DNA of 64,000 bases from Paraburkholderia hospita (GCF_002902965.1 NZ_CP026106.1:2294001-2358000), one strand, 5' to 3'. Shown: positions 17,532-27,020, numbered from the stretch's first letter. Notes: generated by a model not told the origin, from the sequence alone. Numbers and translations are program-made.

Positions 17532-19094
17532 TCAGCCCGCCGTCGCGCCTAGCGACGGCAGCGCCGCCCGCCCTTCCTGAGCCGCCGGCTCCGGCCAGCG
17601 CATACGCTCGACGGTGATCTGCCGTTGCGCCGCCTCGCCCACGAACGCATCGAGCGTGTCGCGGATATCCCGATCGATAAAATCAGCACGCTCCGCGTCG
17701 ATCAGCACCGTCGCGCGGTCCGGAATCTGCGCGAGACAGCGCGTGAGCATCGGCTTCGACAGGAACGTCGCGTCCTTGCGCAGCACCAGCAGATAGTGAT
17801 CGTCGTGACACGTCAGCGTGAACGTGCGCGACAGGTTCGAGCGCAGCGCGAGCACCGCGCTCGTCGCTATGCCGATGCCAATGCCGATCAGCAGATCCGT
17901 CGCGAGCACACCGGCAATCGTCGCCGCGAACGGCACGAAGCGGTCGACGCCTTCGCGCGCCATCGCCGTGAACAGCGCCGGCTTCGCGAGCTTGTAGCCC
18001 GTGTGAATCAGGATCGCCGCGAGACACGCGAGCGGAATCAGGTTCAGCACGGCCGTCAGCGCGAACACGCTCGCCAGCAGCAGCACGCCGTGAATCACGG
18101 CCGACATGCGCGTCTGCGCGCCCGCATTCACGTTCGCCGAGCTGCGCACGATCACGGCCGTCAGCGGCAGACCGCCAAGCACGGCCGCCACCATATTGCC
18201 CACGCCCTGCGCCTTCAACTCACGGTCCGGCGACGCGCGGCGGCGCTTCGGATCGATCTGTTCGACGGCTTCGAGGCTCAGCAGCGTTTCCAGACTCGCG
18301 ACGATAGCGAGCGTCAAGCCGACGCGCCAGACGTGGCCGTCCACGAGCTGCCTGAAGTCGGGCATCGAAATCGCGCCCGTCAACGCGGCGAACGAATCCA
18401 GCGACACCAGCGACACCCGATGCTCAGCCGGCACCGCGAGCGCGGGCGCGAGCACATCGAGCGAGAGCGTCACGCCGATGCCGAGCGCGACGACCGCGAG
18501 CGGCCCCGGCAGCATGCGCACGATCGCGTAGCGCTTCGCGCGCGGCGTCTCCCACGCGAACAGCATCGCCACCGAGATGAGCGCGAGCGCAGTCGTCACC
18601 ATCGACAGGTCACCGAACGGCGTCGCCAGCATGGCCGCGTGCGCGACGTTGGCATCCGCGCCGCTCACGAGCCCCACGCTGAGCGGAATCTGCTTGATGA
18701 TCAGGATGATGCCGATCGAAGCCAGCATGCCCTTGATGACGGCGACGGGCACGAAGCTGGCGAGCTGTCCCGCGCGCAGCAGGCCGAAGCCGATCTGTAA
18801 CGCGCCCGCGATCAGGACGGCGGCGAGAAACGCGGAGAAACTGCCGAGCGACGCGATCGCCGATACGACGATCACGACGAGGCCCGCCGCCGGCCCGCTC
18901 ACGCTCAGATGCGAGCCGCTCAACAGCGCGACGACCAGTCCGCCGACGATGCCGGACACCAGCCCGGCAAACGGATCGACGCCGGACGCAGTGGCGATGC
19001 CGAGACACAGCGGCAGCGCGACGAGAAACACGACGATCCCCGCGAAGACATCGCTGCGCAGGTTCGATAAACGGGAAACAGGTGGAGTGTGCAT
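17532..19094 (-). CDS. SulP-family inorganic anion transporter (probable bicarbonate transporter)
   Basis: A 520-residue inner-membrane protein starting at 19094 (MHTPPVSRLSNLRSDVFAG). Multiple helices match the SulP/SLC26 fold, including GIATASGVDPFAGLVSGIVG and the helix-3 region SGSHLSVSGPAAG. The cytoplasmic C-terminus (about 440-520) is STAS-like. It lies 115 bases downstream of a beta-carbonic anhydrase gene on the same strand, a pairing that points to bicarbonate rather than sulfate as substrate. The 62-codon upstream extension is rejected. Confidence 0.85.
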   Translation of the reverse strand: MHTPPVSRLSNLRSDVFAGIVVFLVALPLCLGIATASGVDPFAGLVSGIVGGLVVALLSGSHLSVSGPAAGLVVIVVSAIASLGSFSAFLAAVLIAGALQIGFGLLRAGQLASFVPVAVIKGMLASIGIILIIKQIPLSVGLVSGADANVAHAAMLATPFGDLSMVTTALALISVAMLFAWETPRAKRYAIVRMLPGPLAVVALGIGVTLSLDVLAPALAVPAEHRVSLVSLDSFAALTGAISMPDFRQLVDGHVWRVGLTLAIVASLETLLSLEAVEQIDPKRRRASPDRELKAQGVGNMVAAVLGGLPLTAVIVRSSANVNAGAQTRMSAVIHGVLLLASVFALTAVLNLIPLACLAAILIHTGYKLAKPALFTAMAREGVDRFVPFAATIAGVLATDLLIGIGIGIATSAVLALRSNLSRTFTLTCHDDHYLLVLRKDATFLSKPMLTRCLAQIPDRATVLIDAERADFIDRDIRDTLDAFVGEAAQRQITVERMRWPEPAAQEGRAALPSLGATAG

Positions 19095-19209
19095 GGTATC
19101 CGCAAGGTCGAGTTGAGCCACGCCGCCCGGCGACGCGCGCCGGCGGCTCGATGAACATGAACGTGAAAAGGCGTGAGTAAGTCTGAAAAGGGGCGTTGCC
19201 CGAACGTCG

Positions 19210-19863
19210 CTACGCGGCGTCGCGCACAGTGACGGATGGGGGCGGCTCGGCGTGCATAACGGCGATGTCGCGGGCTTCATCCATATCGGTGAGTTGCGTG
19301 ATAAGCCCTGCGCGCAGCCCGAAAATCCAGCCGTGCACCTGCGGCGGACGCGGCGCGCGGCGCACGATGGGCGACTCGCGCAACAACCGCACCTGCTCGA
19401 TCACGTTCAACTCCGCAAAGCGGTCTACGCGCTCGTCGAAATCCGCGATCGCATGCAGTTCGTCGCGATGACGTCCGGCGAGCTCGCGCAAACCGGCAAT
19501 GCGCCGGTTCACGATGGGCAGCGCATCCGAAGGCGGCGACAGCGCGGCGCGCACGCCGCCGCAATGATGATGTCCGCAGATGATCACGTGCTCGACCTTC
19601 AGCGCATGCACCGCGTACTCGATCACGCTCGATGTGTTGCCGTCGTCGGAGGTGTAGAGGTTCGCGATGTTGCGATGGACGAACAGCTCGCCCGGCTGCG
19701 CGTTGGTGATGCGCTCGGCTGGCACGCGACTATCGGAGCAACCGATCCACAGGAAGCGCGGCTGCTGGCCGCGCGCGAGTTCCGTGAAGAACTCGGGCTC
19801 GCGCGCCGAGACTTCTTGCGACCACGCCAGATTGGAAAGCAATAAGCGTTTTGGATGATTCAT
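19210..19863 (-). CDS. can: beta-class carbonic anhydrase
   Basis: A 217-residue cytoplasmic zinc enzyme interconverting CO2 and bicarbonate. Zinc ligands are C42 (GCSDSR), H98 and C101 (GHHHCGG), with the catalytic Asp44/Arg46 dyad intact. The C-terminal HGWIFGLRAGLI is typical of Can-type enzymes. It supplies bicarbonate for fatty-acid, nucleotide and arginine synthesis at ambient CO2. It is the first gene of a can-sulP unit; the AT-rich DNA just upstream (19920-19985) is the likely promoter. Confidence 0.96.
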   Translation of the reverse strand: MNHPKRLLLSNLAWSQEVSAREPEFFTELARGQQPRFLWIGCSDSRVPAERITNAQPGELFVHRNIANLYTSDDGNTSSVIEYAVHALKVEHVIICGHHHCGGVRAALSPPSDALPIVNRRIAGLRELAGRHRDELHAIADFDERVDRFAELNVIEQVRLLRESPIVRRAPRPPQVHGWIFGLRAGLITQLTDMDEARDIAVMHAEPPPSVTVRDAA

Positions 19864-20321
19864 CGATCGGGCTCCTGCCGGGTTCTGAATTGAACGGAGT
19901 CAGTCCATCACGGACAAACGTGATGGTGTTTACGAAAAGCTTACGGCAAGAAGGTTCCGAAAAAAAATCAACAAAAATCATTTGATGCCGCCTGCATCGG
20001 ATGCCCTGAAAGCGTGCATACATGCGGCTTTCGGGCTTTTCCCCGGTTTTGATCGGGCGGTTGTACTGTGAGCTAGCGGAGCATTTCGGATCGGGATTTT
20101 TTCGTCATTGATTTCCGTCAAGCGTGCGGCGTCAGATCGCGTTTTCACACGTTCTGGTCACTTTTGACAGCGGTGTCAACGACGGAAATACGACGGAGAA
20201 CCGGCGACGACGCGTCGCGATTCGATGGAAGAACTGAAAGTTTTGAAGCCCTCGAACAAGGGCTTCGATGTCACCGCAACGGGCCAGACACTCGCCGCCC
20301 GTTCGCGTCCTCATTGCGTAC
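19864..20321. other. intergenic region upstream of can
   Basis: 458 bases without a credible gene. The part next to can is AT-rich (TTACGAAAAGC through an A-rich run near 19960) and is the probable promoter. A hairpin, GAAGCCCT/AGGGCTTC at 20245-20266, lies about 55 bases past the DUF427 stop and could end that transcript, though it has no T tract. Confidence 0.45.
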
Positions 20322-20699
20322 TTATTGTGCGCTGACCTCGATGGCGTCCACGCGGTCGCGATAGAACGCGACATGTTCCCGGATCGACTCGACCGCTTCG
20401 TACGGGCTTTCATAGCTCCACACCGCATTGACGGAACGCTCGCCGCCAGCGGGAATGCTGTAGTAGCTGCACTCGCCCTTGTACGGGCAATACGTCGAAT
20501 GACCGGTGCGTTCGAGCAGCGACATGTCGACGTCCTTGCGCGGAATGTAGAGCACTTCCGGGTACGAGGCTTCATGGAAGGACAGCGCGTCGGTGCTGTC
20601 GGCGATCTTGTGTCCTGCCACGGACACGACCACGCGCGATCCGCTTTTTGCAATCGTGATGGGATGATCGGGTCCGGGAATCTTCACTGTCTTGTGCAT
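20322..20699 (-). CDS. DUF427 family protein
   Basis: A 125-residue protein beginning at the ATG at 20699 (MHKTVKIPGPDHPITI). It shows the DUF427 core: ADSTDALSFHEASYPEVLYI, HSTYCPYKGECSYYS and AVWSYESPYEAVESIREHVA, with conserved Trp/Tyr and two Cys residues. The fold is a compact beta barrel; no activity is known. It is widespread in proteobacteria and actinobacteria. The 28-codon upstream extension is GC-noise and was not used. Confidence 0.9.
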   Translation of the reverse strand: MHKTVKIPGPDHPITIAKSGSRVVVSVAGHKIADSTDALSFHEASYPEVLYIPRKDVDMSLLERTGHSTYCPYKGECSYYSIPAGGERSVNAVWSYESPYEAVESIREHVAFYRDRVDAIEVSAQ

Positions 20700-21214
20700 G
20701 TCGACGTGTCCTTCCGATGGGAACAGGTTGTGGCCGGGCGGCGAAGTACCGTCCGAGTATGGTCGCCCGTCTTGCGATGTCAAGACAAGACCTTGCGCCG
20801 CGTGGCGGCTATCGGGCGTTTCCGCGCACGATCGGTGTGCATATGCATCGCCGGACAGCCTGATGCGGCAAGCGATTGGCGTCGTTTGCCGTATCCGTGC
20901 CGTCCCATTGTTTGAATTAGATAAATTGAGTGTTCATTTAGCTGGCATTTATCTGCCAATGGCAAGCCGTTAGGATGCACGCCATGCGACCGGTCATCCG
21001 TGCCGGCCGCGAAAGCTGATTGCAACGCTGTAATGCAGCGTGAAGCCGCTCCCATCGTTCGCCGTCAGGGCGCGGCGACGTGCGGCGCATGCGTTTTCGC
21101 CCGCGCGCAAGTGGCCGCAAGTGCGGCTGCCGGGTGGCCATCAAAAGCAGAACGTAAGGTTCTGCGTGATCGAATGAGCCGGCTCGAAGGGGCACGCTTT
21201 AACGAGGAGTCGAC
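20700..21214. other. divergent intergenic region without a gene
   Basis: 515 bases between the DUF427 gene (minus) and the DUF3331 gene (plus). Open frames here are short and composition-driven. An AT-rich segment at 20908-20960 (TTTGAATTAGATAAATTGAG and following) is the best promoter candidate. A 7-bp hairpin (GCAGAAC/GTTCTGC) lies near 21150. No RNA gene recognised. Confidence 0.4.
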
Positions 21215-21796
21215 GTGAGCAGGATTGGAACTGCAACAGGCACTACGCCTGAACCCAGGCCTCGCGCCCACGCAAACCGGCGCGCGAACGGTGAGCCGGA
21301 ATTGCGTCGCAAGGAAACGCTGTACGCCGACCTTCGGTCCGAGCCTGCAGGAGGCGGTGTTACGCCCGCCGCGCCCGCGCTGCACGACCCATGGACCGCG
21401 ACGATTTCGCGGCTCGGCAAGTCGCCCGCGCAGGACAGCAAGCTCGCATCATCCGACAAATGCGACAAGGGCGCTTGCGCCGCGCGTCCCGCGCGCCGCA
21501 GCCCCACCGCCGAACGCGCGCAAGCGGCGGCGAGCCAGCATAGCGACGCGGTGATCACGTTCGTCGAGCGCTTCGGCGCGAAGTCGATTTCGATCACGTG
21601 GCGCGATTCGACGGCCGGCCGCTATACCGAGCAGTTGTGGGTGCGCCGCATTGCGCGCTCGCGCGGCGTGTGCGCGCTGACGGGCGCCAGCATCGTGCGC
21701 GGCGATGCCGTCTATGGACCGTTCAGCCGTCCGTCGAGCCGCCCGCGCAACATGTCGCAGATGATCCTCGCGGAACAGCTCGACGACCTCGAATGA
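21215..21796 (+). CDS. DUF3331 domain protein
   Basis: A 193-residue protein starting at GTG 21215 behind a clear GGAG SD. The first ~100 residues are low-complexity (Ala/Arg/Pro). The C-terminal ~85 residues hold the DUF3331 core: FGAKSISITWRDSTAGRYTE, LWVRRIARSRGVCALTGA and RGDAVYGPFSRP. The family appears largely restricted to Burkholderiaceae and its function is unknown. The single conserved Cys followed by LTG resembles a degenerate zinc or nucleic-acid-binding motif, which is inference. Confidence 0.8.
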   Translation: MSRIGTATGTTPEPRPRAHANRRANGEPELRRKETLYADLRSEPAGGGVTPAAPALHDPWTATISRLGKSPAQDSKLASSDKCDKGACAARPARRSPTAERAQAAASQHSDAVITFVERFGAKSISITWRDSTAGRYTEQLWVRRIARSRGVCALTGASIVRGDAVYGPFSRPSSRPRNMSQMILAEQLDDLE

Positions 21797-21900
21797 TCGA
21801 CACGGCGCGTACGCGCTACACTTCGGACGCGCACGGCTAGCGTGCGACGCGCCGCCCGTGCTGACACGCCGGGCGGCGCTTTCAGTTCCGGAGACCTGCC

Positions 21901-22914
21901 ATGGCTACACAAGCCGATGTGGCGCGCACGGCGCCCGTCAAGCTGCACTCCGCGTCGTCGGCGACGATCGACGGCACGACGAGTACGGGTGCAATGGACC
22001 GCTTCGGCTCGCTCAACATCTTCGTGCGCGCAGCCGAAACCCGCAGTTTCACGGAAGCAGGCCGCCAGCTCGGGATCTCGGCTTCCGCGGTCGGCAAGGC
22101 CATTTCACGGCTGGAAACACGGCTCGGCGCGCGGCTCTTTCATCGCAGCACGCGCAGCATCACGCTCACGCCCGAAGGCGCGCTGTTTCTTACGCGCTGC
22201 CAACGCATCTTCGAGGAGATCGAGGCCGCGGAGAGCGAACTCGCGCTCGCGCATGCAGCGCCGCGCGGCAAGCTGCGCGTGAGCATGCCGATGGTCACGA
22301 AGCTGCTGATGCCCGTGATCGGCGAGTTCATGAAGGCGTATCCCGAGATCATGCTGGACATCGACTTCAGCGACCGCATGGTCGATGTGATCGAAGAAGG
22401 TTTCGACGTCGTGATGCGCACGGGCGACGTCAACGACTCGCAACTGATCACGCGAACCATGGGCACGTATGTGCATCTGATCGTCGCGTCACCCGCGTAC
22501 CTGGCGAAGCATCCGCCCCTCACGACGCCCGAGGCGCTCGTCCATCATGCGTGTCTTCAGCATCGTTTTCCGACGACGGGGAAGCTGCGCCGCTGGCCGC
22601 TCGAACGCGATGGCGAGTCGATCGATATCGACTTGCCCACGACCGCCATCGCAACGGCCGTCGAGCCTCTGATCGCGATGGCCGAGCAGGATCTCGGCCT
22701 TGCCTGCGTGCCGGATTTCACGGTGCGCGCGCAGGTGGAGAGCGGCACGCTCGTCCCGGTTCTGCGCGAATATTCGGGCGCGCTCAGCGTGTTTCGCGCG
22801 CTGTGGCCTTCGGGCGGGCAATTGACGCCGAAAATGCGGGCCTTCGTCGACTTCATGAGCGTGCATCTTTTTCCCGTGGAAGCCACTACCAAAGCACACT
22901 CGCGCAGCGACTGA
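21901..22914 (+). CDS. LysR-family transcriptional regulator
   Basis: A 337-residue regulator. The winged helix-turn-helix begins at DRFGSLNIFVRAAETRSFTE and includes SASAVGKAISRLETRLGARL, followed by a LysR effector domain. The start at 21901 has a CGGAG SD but adds about 31 residues before the DNA-binding domain; ATG at 21994 is an alternative giving a standard-length protein. The conserved RSTRSITLT wing is intact. No divergent target gene is adjacent, so the regulon cannot be inferred. Confidence 0.88.
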   Translation: MATQADVARTAPVKLHSASSATIDGTTSTGAMDRFGSLNIFVRAAETRSFTEAGRQLGISASAVGKAISRLETRLGARLFHRSTRSITLTPEGALFLTRCQRIFEEIEAAESELALAHAAPRGKLRVSMPMVTKLLMPVIGEFMKAYPEIMLDIDFSDRMVDVIEEGFDVVMRTGDVNDSQLITRTMGTYVHLIVASPAYLAKHPPLTTPEALVHHACLQHRFPTTGKLRRWPLERDGESIDIDLPTTAIATAVEPLIAMAEQDLGLACVPDFTVRAQVESGTLVPVLREYSGALSVFRALWPSGGQLTPKMRAFVDFMSVHLFPVEATTKAHSRSD

Positions 22915-22998
22915 CTCCTTACGCGCGATGCCGTAACAGGCCGCAAATCGTACAATGTGTTCGCGTTGTTTTCGTCCGTTCACTGCTCACAGGTCACC

Positions 22999-23553
22999 AT
23001 GCTTTCGCACGAACCGCTTCAGAAGCTCGACATCATCGCGCCCGGCAGCATCGGCGCACATCTTCCCGCGCACGTCGCTGAGTCCATCGAAGGCCGCGAC
23101 ATCGTCGTGTTCTCCGTCACCGACGACGCATCGGATACAGCCGACTTCAGCGCGCGCTACGGCTTTCCGATGGAAGACTGCGCGAACACGATCGTCGTCA
23201 AGTACAAGAAGGATGGCGGCGAGCATCTGGCCGCGATCGTGACGCTCGGCTCGCTGCGACTCGATGTCAACGGCGCAGTGAAAGCGGTGCTGGGCGCAAA
23301 GCGCATTTCGTTCGCGCAGCGTGAGCTCGCAACGGAACAGAGCGCGATGGAGTTCGGCGGCATCACGGCGTTCGGCTTGCCCGCGAACTGGCGCGTTCTC
23401 GTCGATGCCGGCGTGATGGAACGCCGGCAAGTGGTGATGGGCGCGGGCATTCGCAAGGCGAAGCTGTTGCTCGCGCCGTCCGTGCTCGAACAGCTCGACA
23501 ACGTCGAAGTCGCGCAACTGACGTTGCCGCCCGACGCGCCGGCAGCGGCCTGA
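22999..23553 (+). CDS. YbaK/EbsC-type aminoacyl-tRNA deacylase
   Basis: A 184-residue protein beginning MLSHEPLQKLDIIAPGS at 22999 (AGGT SD). It has the YbaK/EbsC fold signature: NTIVVKYKKDGGEHLAAIV, with the likely catalytic lysine, and SLRLDVNGAVKAVLGAKRIS. Family members hydrolyse mischarged tRNA (for example Cys- or Ala-tRNA-Pro) in trans. Specificity cannot be assigned here. It follows the LysR gene by about 85 bases and converges on wrbA across a hairpin. Confidence 0.8.
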   Translation: MLSHEPLQKLDIIAPGSIGAHLPAHVAESIEGRDIVVFSVTDDASDTADFSARYGFPMEDCANTIVVKYKKDGGEHLAAIVTLGSLRLDVNGAVKAVLGAKRISFAQRELATEQSAMEFGGITAFGLPANWRVLVDAGVMERRQVVMGAGIRKAKLLLAPSVLEQLDNVEVAQLTLPPDAPAAA

Positions 23554-23558
23554 ACGAC

Positions 23559-23601
23559 GGCGCATTGAATCGCGCGCGAGTTCTTGTGCATTCAATGCGC
23601 C
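23559..23601. terminator. bidirectional hairpin between the YbaK-like gene and wrbA
   Basis: GGCGCATTGAAT (23559-23570) pairs perfectly over 12 bp with ATTCAATGCGCC (23590-23601), loop 19 nt. It lies in the 79-base gap between two convergent genes, so a shared terminator role is likely even without a T tract. Confidence 0.6.
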
Positions 23602-23632
23602 CCGCCGCCGACGTCAACGAGCAAAAAACCTC

Positions 23633-24232
23633 TCAGCCAAACAGCTTCGCCGCCGTCTTCGCGACCAGTTCGCCCTGATGCCGCGCGCCTTCCAGATCGA
23701 TTGCGCTCGGCTGACGCGAACCGTCGGCCGCTGCGATCGTCGTGGCGCCATAAGGCGCACCGCCGACGATCTCCGTCATGTTCATCATCCCCTGATGGCT
23801 ATACGGCAAGCCCACGATGATCATCCCCAGATGCATCAGGTTCGTGATGATCGAGAACAGTGTGGTCTCCTGCCCGCCATGCTGCGTACCCGTCGATGCG
23901 AACGCCGCGCCGACCTTGCCGTTCAGCGCGCCGCGCATCCATAGTCCGCCCGTCTGATCGAGAAACGCGGCCATCTGCGACGACATGCGCCCATAACGCG
24001 TGCCCGTGCCAACCACGAATGCATCGTATTGCTCGAGATCGGCGACCGTCGCAACGGGCGCCTGCTGATCGAGCTTGAAGTTCGACTTCTTCGCGATCTC
24101 TTCGGGCACGGTCTCCGGCACGCGCTTGATATCGACCTGCGCGCCCGCGGCACGCGCGCCTTCCGCGATGGCCTCCGCCATCTTTTCGATATGCCCATAC
24201 GACGAGTAATAGAGAACGAGAACCTTGGCCAT
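23633..24232 (-). CDS. wrbA: NAD(P)H:quinone oxidoreductase, type IV (WrbA)
   Basis: A 199-residue flavodoxin-fold protein from the ATG at 24232 ([20 protein letters not shown]), the FMN phosphate-binding loop. Other WrbA blocks are [35 protein letters not shown] and [11 protein letters not shown]. It performs two-electron reduction of quinones, avoiding semiquinone radicals, as a tetramer in the cytoplasm. Length fits the family exactly. The 45-codon upstream extension is rejected. Confidence 0.95.
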   Translation of the reverse strand: MAKVLVLYYSSYGHIEKMAEAIAEGARAAGAQVDIKRVPETVPEEIAKKSNFKLDQQAPVATVADLEQYDAFVVGTGTRYGRMSSQMAAFLDQTGGLWMRGALNGKVGAAFASTGTQHGGQETTLFSIITNLMHLGMIIVGLPYSHQGMMNMTEIVGGAPYGATTIAAADGSRQPSAIDLEGARHQGELVAKTAAKLFG

Positions 24233-24469
24233 TGCGATCTCCTGACGAGTGTGCGAAGCCGGCACCGTTTGCCGTGGCACACACGATACTCCAGACGCGC
24301 GGCACATGTCTTCGCAGACGTTCGCAGCGCGCGAACGTATTGCATCGCAGCGCGCTGCGCGCCACAAGCTTTACGCCCCGTTACACAAGCGACATCGTCG
24401 TTTCACCTGCACGCGGGACCGGCCCCTAGAATGCCTTCGGCTGATTCATACATCACTGAAGGAGAACAC

Positions 24470-25033
24470 ATGATCCGTTTGCCCATCGCTTCCATCGTCT
24501 GTGCATCCACGACCAGTCTGTTGCTGTTCGCATCGGCGGTGAACGCGCAAACCACGCAACCGGCACAGGCCGCGTCCGCGGATTCCGTGCGGCTGCATGC
24601 AGCCGACCAGACCTTCGTCAACGACGGCACGCAAGCCGTCGCCACGCAGCGCGATGCCGCGCGCATCGCAACGTCGCGTTCGACGGACCGCGACGTGAAG
24701 GCATTCGCCGAAAAAGTCGCCGCCGACAACCTCACGATCGCCAATGCGCTGCGCGCAGCAAGCCCGCGGGGCGTCGACGTGCCGCACAACAACCCGGATA
24801 CCGCGACGCTCGACAGCATCAAGAATCTGCGCGGCGCGGAATTCGACAAGGCGTATATCGAGCAGGTCGCATTGAGCGGCGAGCAGAAGACGCTGTCGGC
24901 GTTCCAGGCAGAGATCGCATCGGGACGTGACGCGCAGTTGAAGGAAGCCGCGCAGAAGGCGCTGCCCACCATCCAGGCGCAGTACGCGGCCGCGCAGGAA
25001 CTCGCGAAGCGCAAGCATCTCGCGACGCAGTAA
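24470..25033 (+). CDS. DUF4142 secreted protein
   Basis: A 187-residue protein with an SD GAAGGAG and a signal peptide ending near SAVNAQ. The mature part is helical and matches DUF4142: ADQTFVNDGTQAVATQRDAA, STDRDVKAFAEKVAADNLTI and GEQKTLSAFQAEIASGRD. These are ferritin-like helical bundles of the periplasm, often linked to stress. No metal-ligand set is obvious. A strong terminator follows. The frame is open far upstream, but codons before 24470 are non-coding in character. Confidence 0.85.
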   Translation: MIRLPIASIVCASTTSLLLFASAVNAQTTQPAQAASADSVRLHAADQTFVNDGTQAVATQRDAARIATSRSTDRDVKAFAEKVAADNLTIANALRAASPRGVDVPHNNPDTATLDSIKNLRGAEFDKAYIEQVALSGEQKTLSAFQAEIASGRDAQLKEAAQKALPTIQAQYAAAQELAKRKHLATQ

Positions 25034-25066
25034 GCCCACGGCTCAAATAGAAGTAGACGTTCAGCA

Positions 25067-25103
25067 AAGCGCATCGCGGCATCGCCGCGCGATGCGCTTT
25101 TTT
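25067..25103 (+). terminator. Rho-independent terminator of the DUF4142 gene
   Basis: AAGCGCATCGCG and CGCGATGCGCTT form a 12-bp stem with a 9-nt loop, then a T tract. Its end touches the stop codon of the convergent MgtC-family gene. Confidence 0.9.
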
Positions 25104-25810
25104 CATTCAGGCGTCGGCTCCACTTCCTTCGCGGACCAGCTGACGCTCGACACGCTCTTCTCCATGCTGATCCGGCTCGCCATCAATTCGAGCTTCGCCT
25201 GATCCTTCGGGTGCATGCGCAATGTCGCCGTCACCTGGATACGCGACGGATCGCCTTCGACATCCTCGCTCGTCAGACTCTGAAACGACAGCGGTTGCGA
25301 ATACATCGAGTTCGAAAGCACCGTGCGAATGTGGATCTCGTCTTGTTCGCGGCATACGACCGTCAACACATATTCGCGCACGAGGTCCGCACTCGACACC
25401 GGCGTCGCGTTGATCGCGCGGCTCACTTCGCGCAGCACCGTGTTGGTCACGAGCACGACGACCGTGCCCGCGAGCGCCGGTCCGTAATGCCCCGCGCCGC
25501 ACAGCACGCCGACGGCCGCCGAACACCAGAGCGTCGCCGCCGTATTGATGCCCTGGATCGAGCCCTTGTCGCGCATGATCACGCCGCCGCCCAGGAAGCC
25601 CACGCCCGACACCACATACGCGGCGATCTGCGTGACGCCCGCGACGCCATTGCCCGTCAGCATGCCGAGCGTGACGAACAGACAAGCGCCGCTCGCGACG
25701 AGCGTGATCGTGCGCAGTCCCGCGGTGCGCTGCCGCATCTGACGTTCAAGACCGATTGCGACGCCGCACGCGAACGCGGCGAGCAGTCTCCAGATGAAAT
25801 CCGCTGACAT
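25103..25810 (-). CDS. MgtC/SapB family membrane protein
   Basis: A 235-residue protein: four or five hydrophobic helices (residues 1-130) with the family signature GLERQMRQRTAGLRT and GVGFLGGGVIMRDKGS, then a cytoplasmic ACT-like C-terminal domain (about 145-230). MgtC proteins support survival at low Mg2+ and inhibit F-type ATP synthase in Salmonella; many environmental homologues have only the membrane signature in common. No partner Mg2+ P-type ATPase is present. Confidence 0.88.
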   Translation of the reverse strand: MSADFIWRLLAAFACGVAIGLERQMRQRTAGLRTITLVASGACLFVTLGMLTGNGVAGVTQIAAYVVSGVGFLGGGVIMRDKGSIQGINTAATLWCSAAVGVLCGAGHYGPALAGTVVVLVTNTVLREVSRAINATPVSSADLVREYVLTVVCREQDEIHIRTVLSNSMYSQPLSFQSLTSEDVEGDPSRIQVTATLRMHPKDQAKLELMASRISMEKSVSSVSWSAKEVEPTPE

Positions 25811-26205
25811 ATCGTTTGACTAGTTGATGCAGGACCGATGTGGGATGAAGCCCGGCGTTCGAGCCAGGCATGGGGACGATATCCTGAGGCCGCTGTGTAT
25901 CAGGTCTGTGTTACGCGATCATGTTGGTCGCCAAATTAGTGCGATTGCCGCGACGTTCCTGGTGATCGACAAGCGGAAATGCCATCCGCATAAAACCAGT
26001 TGCGCGCTCAATCATGCCCCGTTGCGCCGCCAACCCCTGAGGCAACCTCACCGCTTTCCCAATCCTCCACGGTCAGAGTTTCCGAACGACCACCATTCTT
26101 GAGTCAAGTTTCCCGATTTCGCAAACGTTTGCGGTTTGCATATCAAGTTCGACGCGATTCTGCCGACAAATACGAAATAGCGTCAACGACTTCTGGGAGC
26201 AGCTC
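25811..26205. other. intergenic region upstream of the MgtC-like gene
   Basis: 395 bases with no gene. On the minus strand this would be the leader of the mgtC-like gene; no M-box or other riboswitch consensus was recognised, but structured leaders cannot be excluded by eye. AT content rises near 26100-26170, before the lipoprotein gene on the plus strand. Confidence 0.4.
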
Positions 26206-26583
26206 GTGAAGCAGCTTGCGTTTTGTATGGTTTTCGCCGCACTGGCCGGTTGCGCGCAATTGCCGGCCAATACGGCGCCGCAGGCGGACAAGCCGCCCGT
26301 GTCGAACGATGTCATCAGCTTTACGATTCCGCCCGACGCGCTCGGCGCACGCGATCCGCAACTGTCGGCCGTGCTCGCCAAGGCGGGCGCGCTGGCCGCT
26401 GCGCAGAAGCAGCCGACCACGATTCTCGTCACCGCCCTCGGCCAGGATCTGCCGTACCTGAACCAGGCGATCTGGCGTGGCGTGCCGTCGCAGCATCCGG
26501 CGAAGCTCAGCCTCGAGAACCTGACGGCGGGCGCGAATCAACCGTATAGCGTGTCGGTCCGGCCGACAGCCGCGACGCCATGA
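26206..26583 (+). CDS. small lipoprotein, first gene of an envelope operon
   Basis: A 125-residue lipoprotein from GTG 26206 (GGGAG SD), lipobox LAGC with Cys16. After a short Pro-rich linker the mature domain has an alternating pattern (TTILVTALGQDLPYLNQAIW, then NLTAGANQPYSVSVRP) suggesting a beta-rich pilotin-like or accessory fold. No family recognised. The stop overlaps ATGA with a downstream frame, and the third gene of the unit encodes a lytic transglycosylase, so a role in building or anchoring a trans-envelope machine is plausible. Confidence 0.7.
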   Translation: MKQLAFCMVFAALAGCAQLPANTAPQADKPPVSNDVISFTIPPDALGARDPQLSAVLAKAGALAAAQKQPTTILVTALGQDLPYLNQAIWRGVPSQHPAKLSLENLTAGANQPYSVSVRPTAATP

Positions 26584-26597
26584 GGGAAAGCCACGTC

Positions 26598-26987
26598 ATG
26601 TTCCGCACCGTCATCTGCGCGGCGAGCCTCGTTGCGCTCACCACGTTCATGAGCGAAGCCGCGCAAGCGGGTCAGCCGGCCGTCGCAGGCACGCTGTCGG
26701 CGAACGGCGCCGCCACGGCAAATAGCACCAATGGCGCGGCCGCCGCAGCAGCCGCAACAGCCGCCGCCGACAAGGTCTATCCGCCGCTGCCGACGCTCGC
26801 GATGCTGCCGCCTACGACCGACGACGACGAGCCGCTCGCCCCAAAACCCGCCGCGAAAAAGCGCAAGGTGCGCGCCGCCGTCGACGTGCGGCCCACCGCG
26901 CCCACCGCGCGCCTCGTCGTGTCGGACGCTTCGCGCACCTATCTGCGCTCGGTCGACAAGCAGCTCGACCTCGCGCTGGCGAAATAA
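26598..26987 (+). CDS. Ala-rich secreted protein of unknown function
   Basis: From ATG 26598 (SD AGGGA) the product has 129 residues. The ATG at 26580 overlaps the preceding stop but has no SD. The signal peptide ends near SEAAQA. A long Ala/Thr/Asn low-complexity linker leads to a Pro-rich, then basic (AAKKRKVRA) segment, and a short ordered tail ending LRSVDKQLDLALAK. No recognised domain. Second gene of the envelope operon with the lipoprotein and transglycosylase. Confidence 0.65.
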   Translation: MFRTVICAASLVALTTFMSEAAQAGQPAVAGTLSANGAATANSTNGAAAAAAATAAADKVYPPLPTLAMLPPTTDDDEPLAPKPAAKKRKVRAAVDVRPTAPTARLVVSDASRTYLRSVDKQLDLALAK

Positions 26988-27020
26988 CCGCTGATTCGCA
27001 CACTCGACGGAGCGTCACAC

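Noticed and set aside
25811..26100. magnesium riboswitch before the MgtC-like gene
   Set aside because: No recognisable M-box core; left as an unannotated leader.
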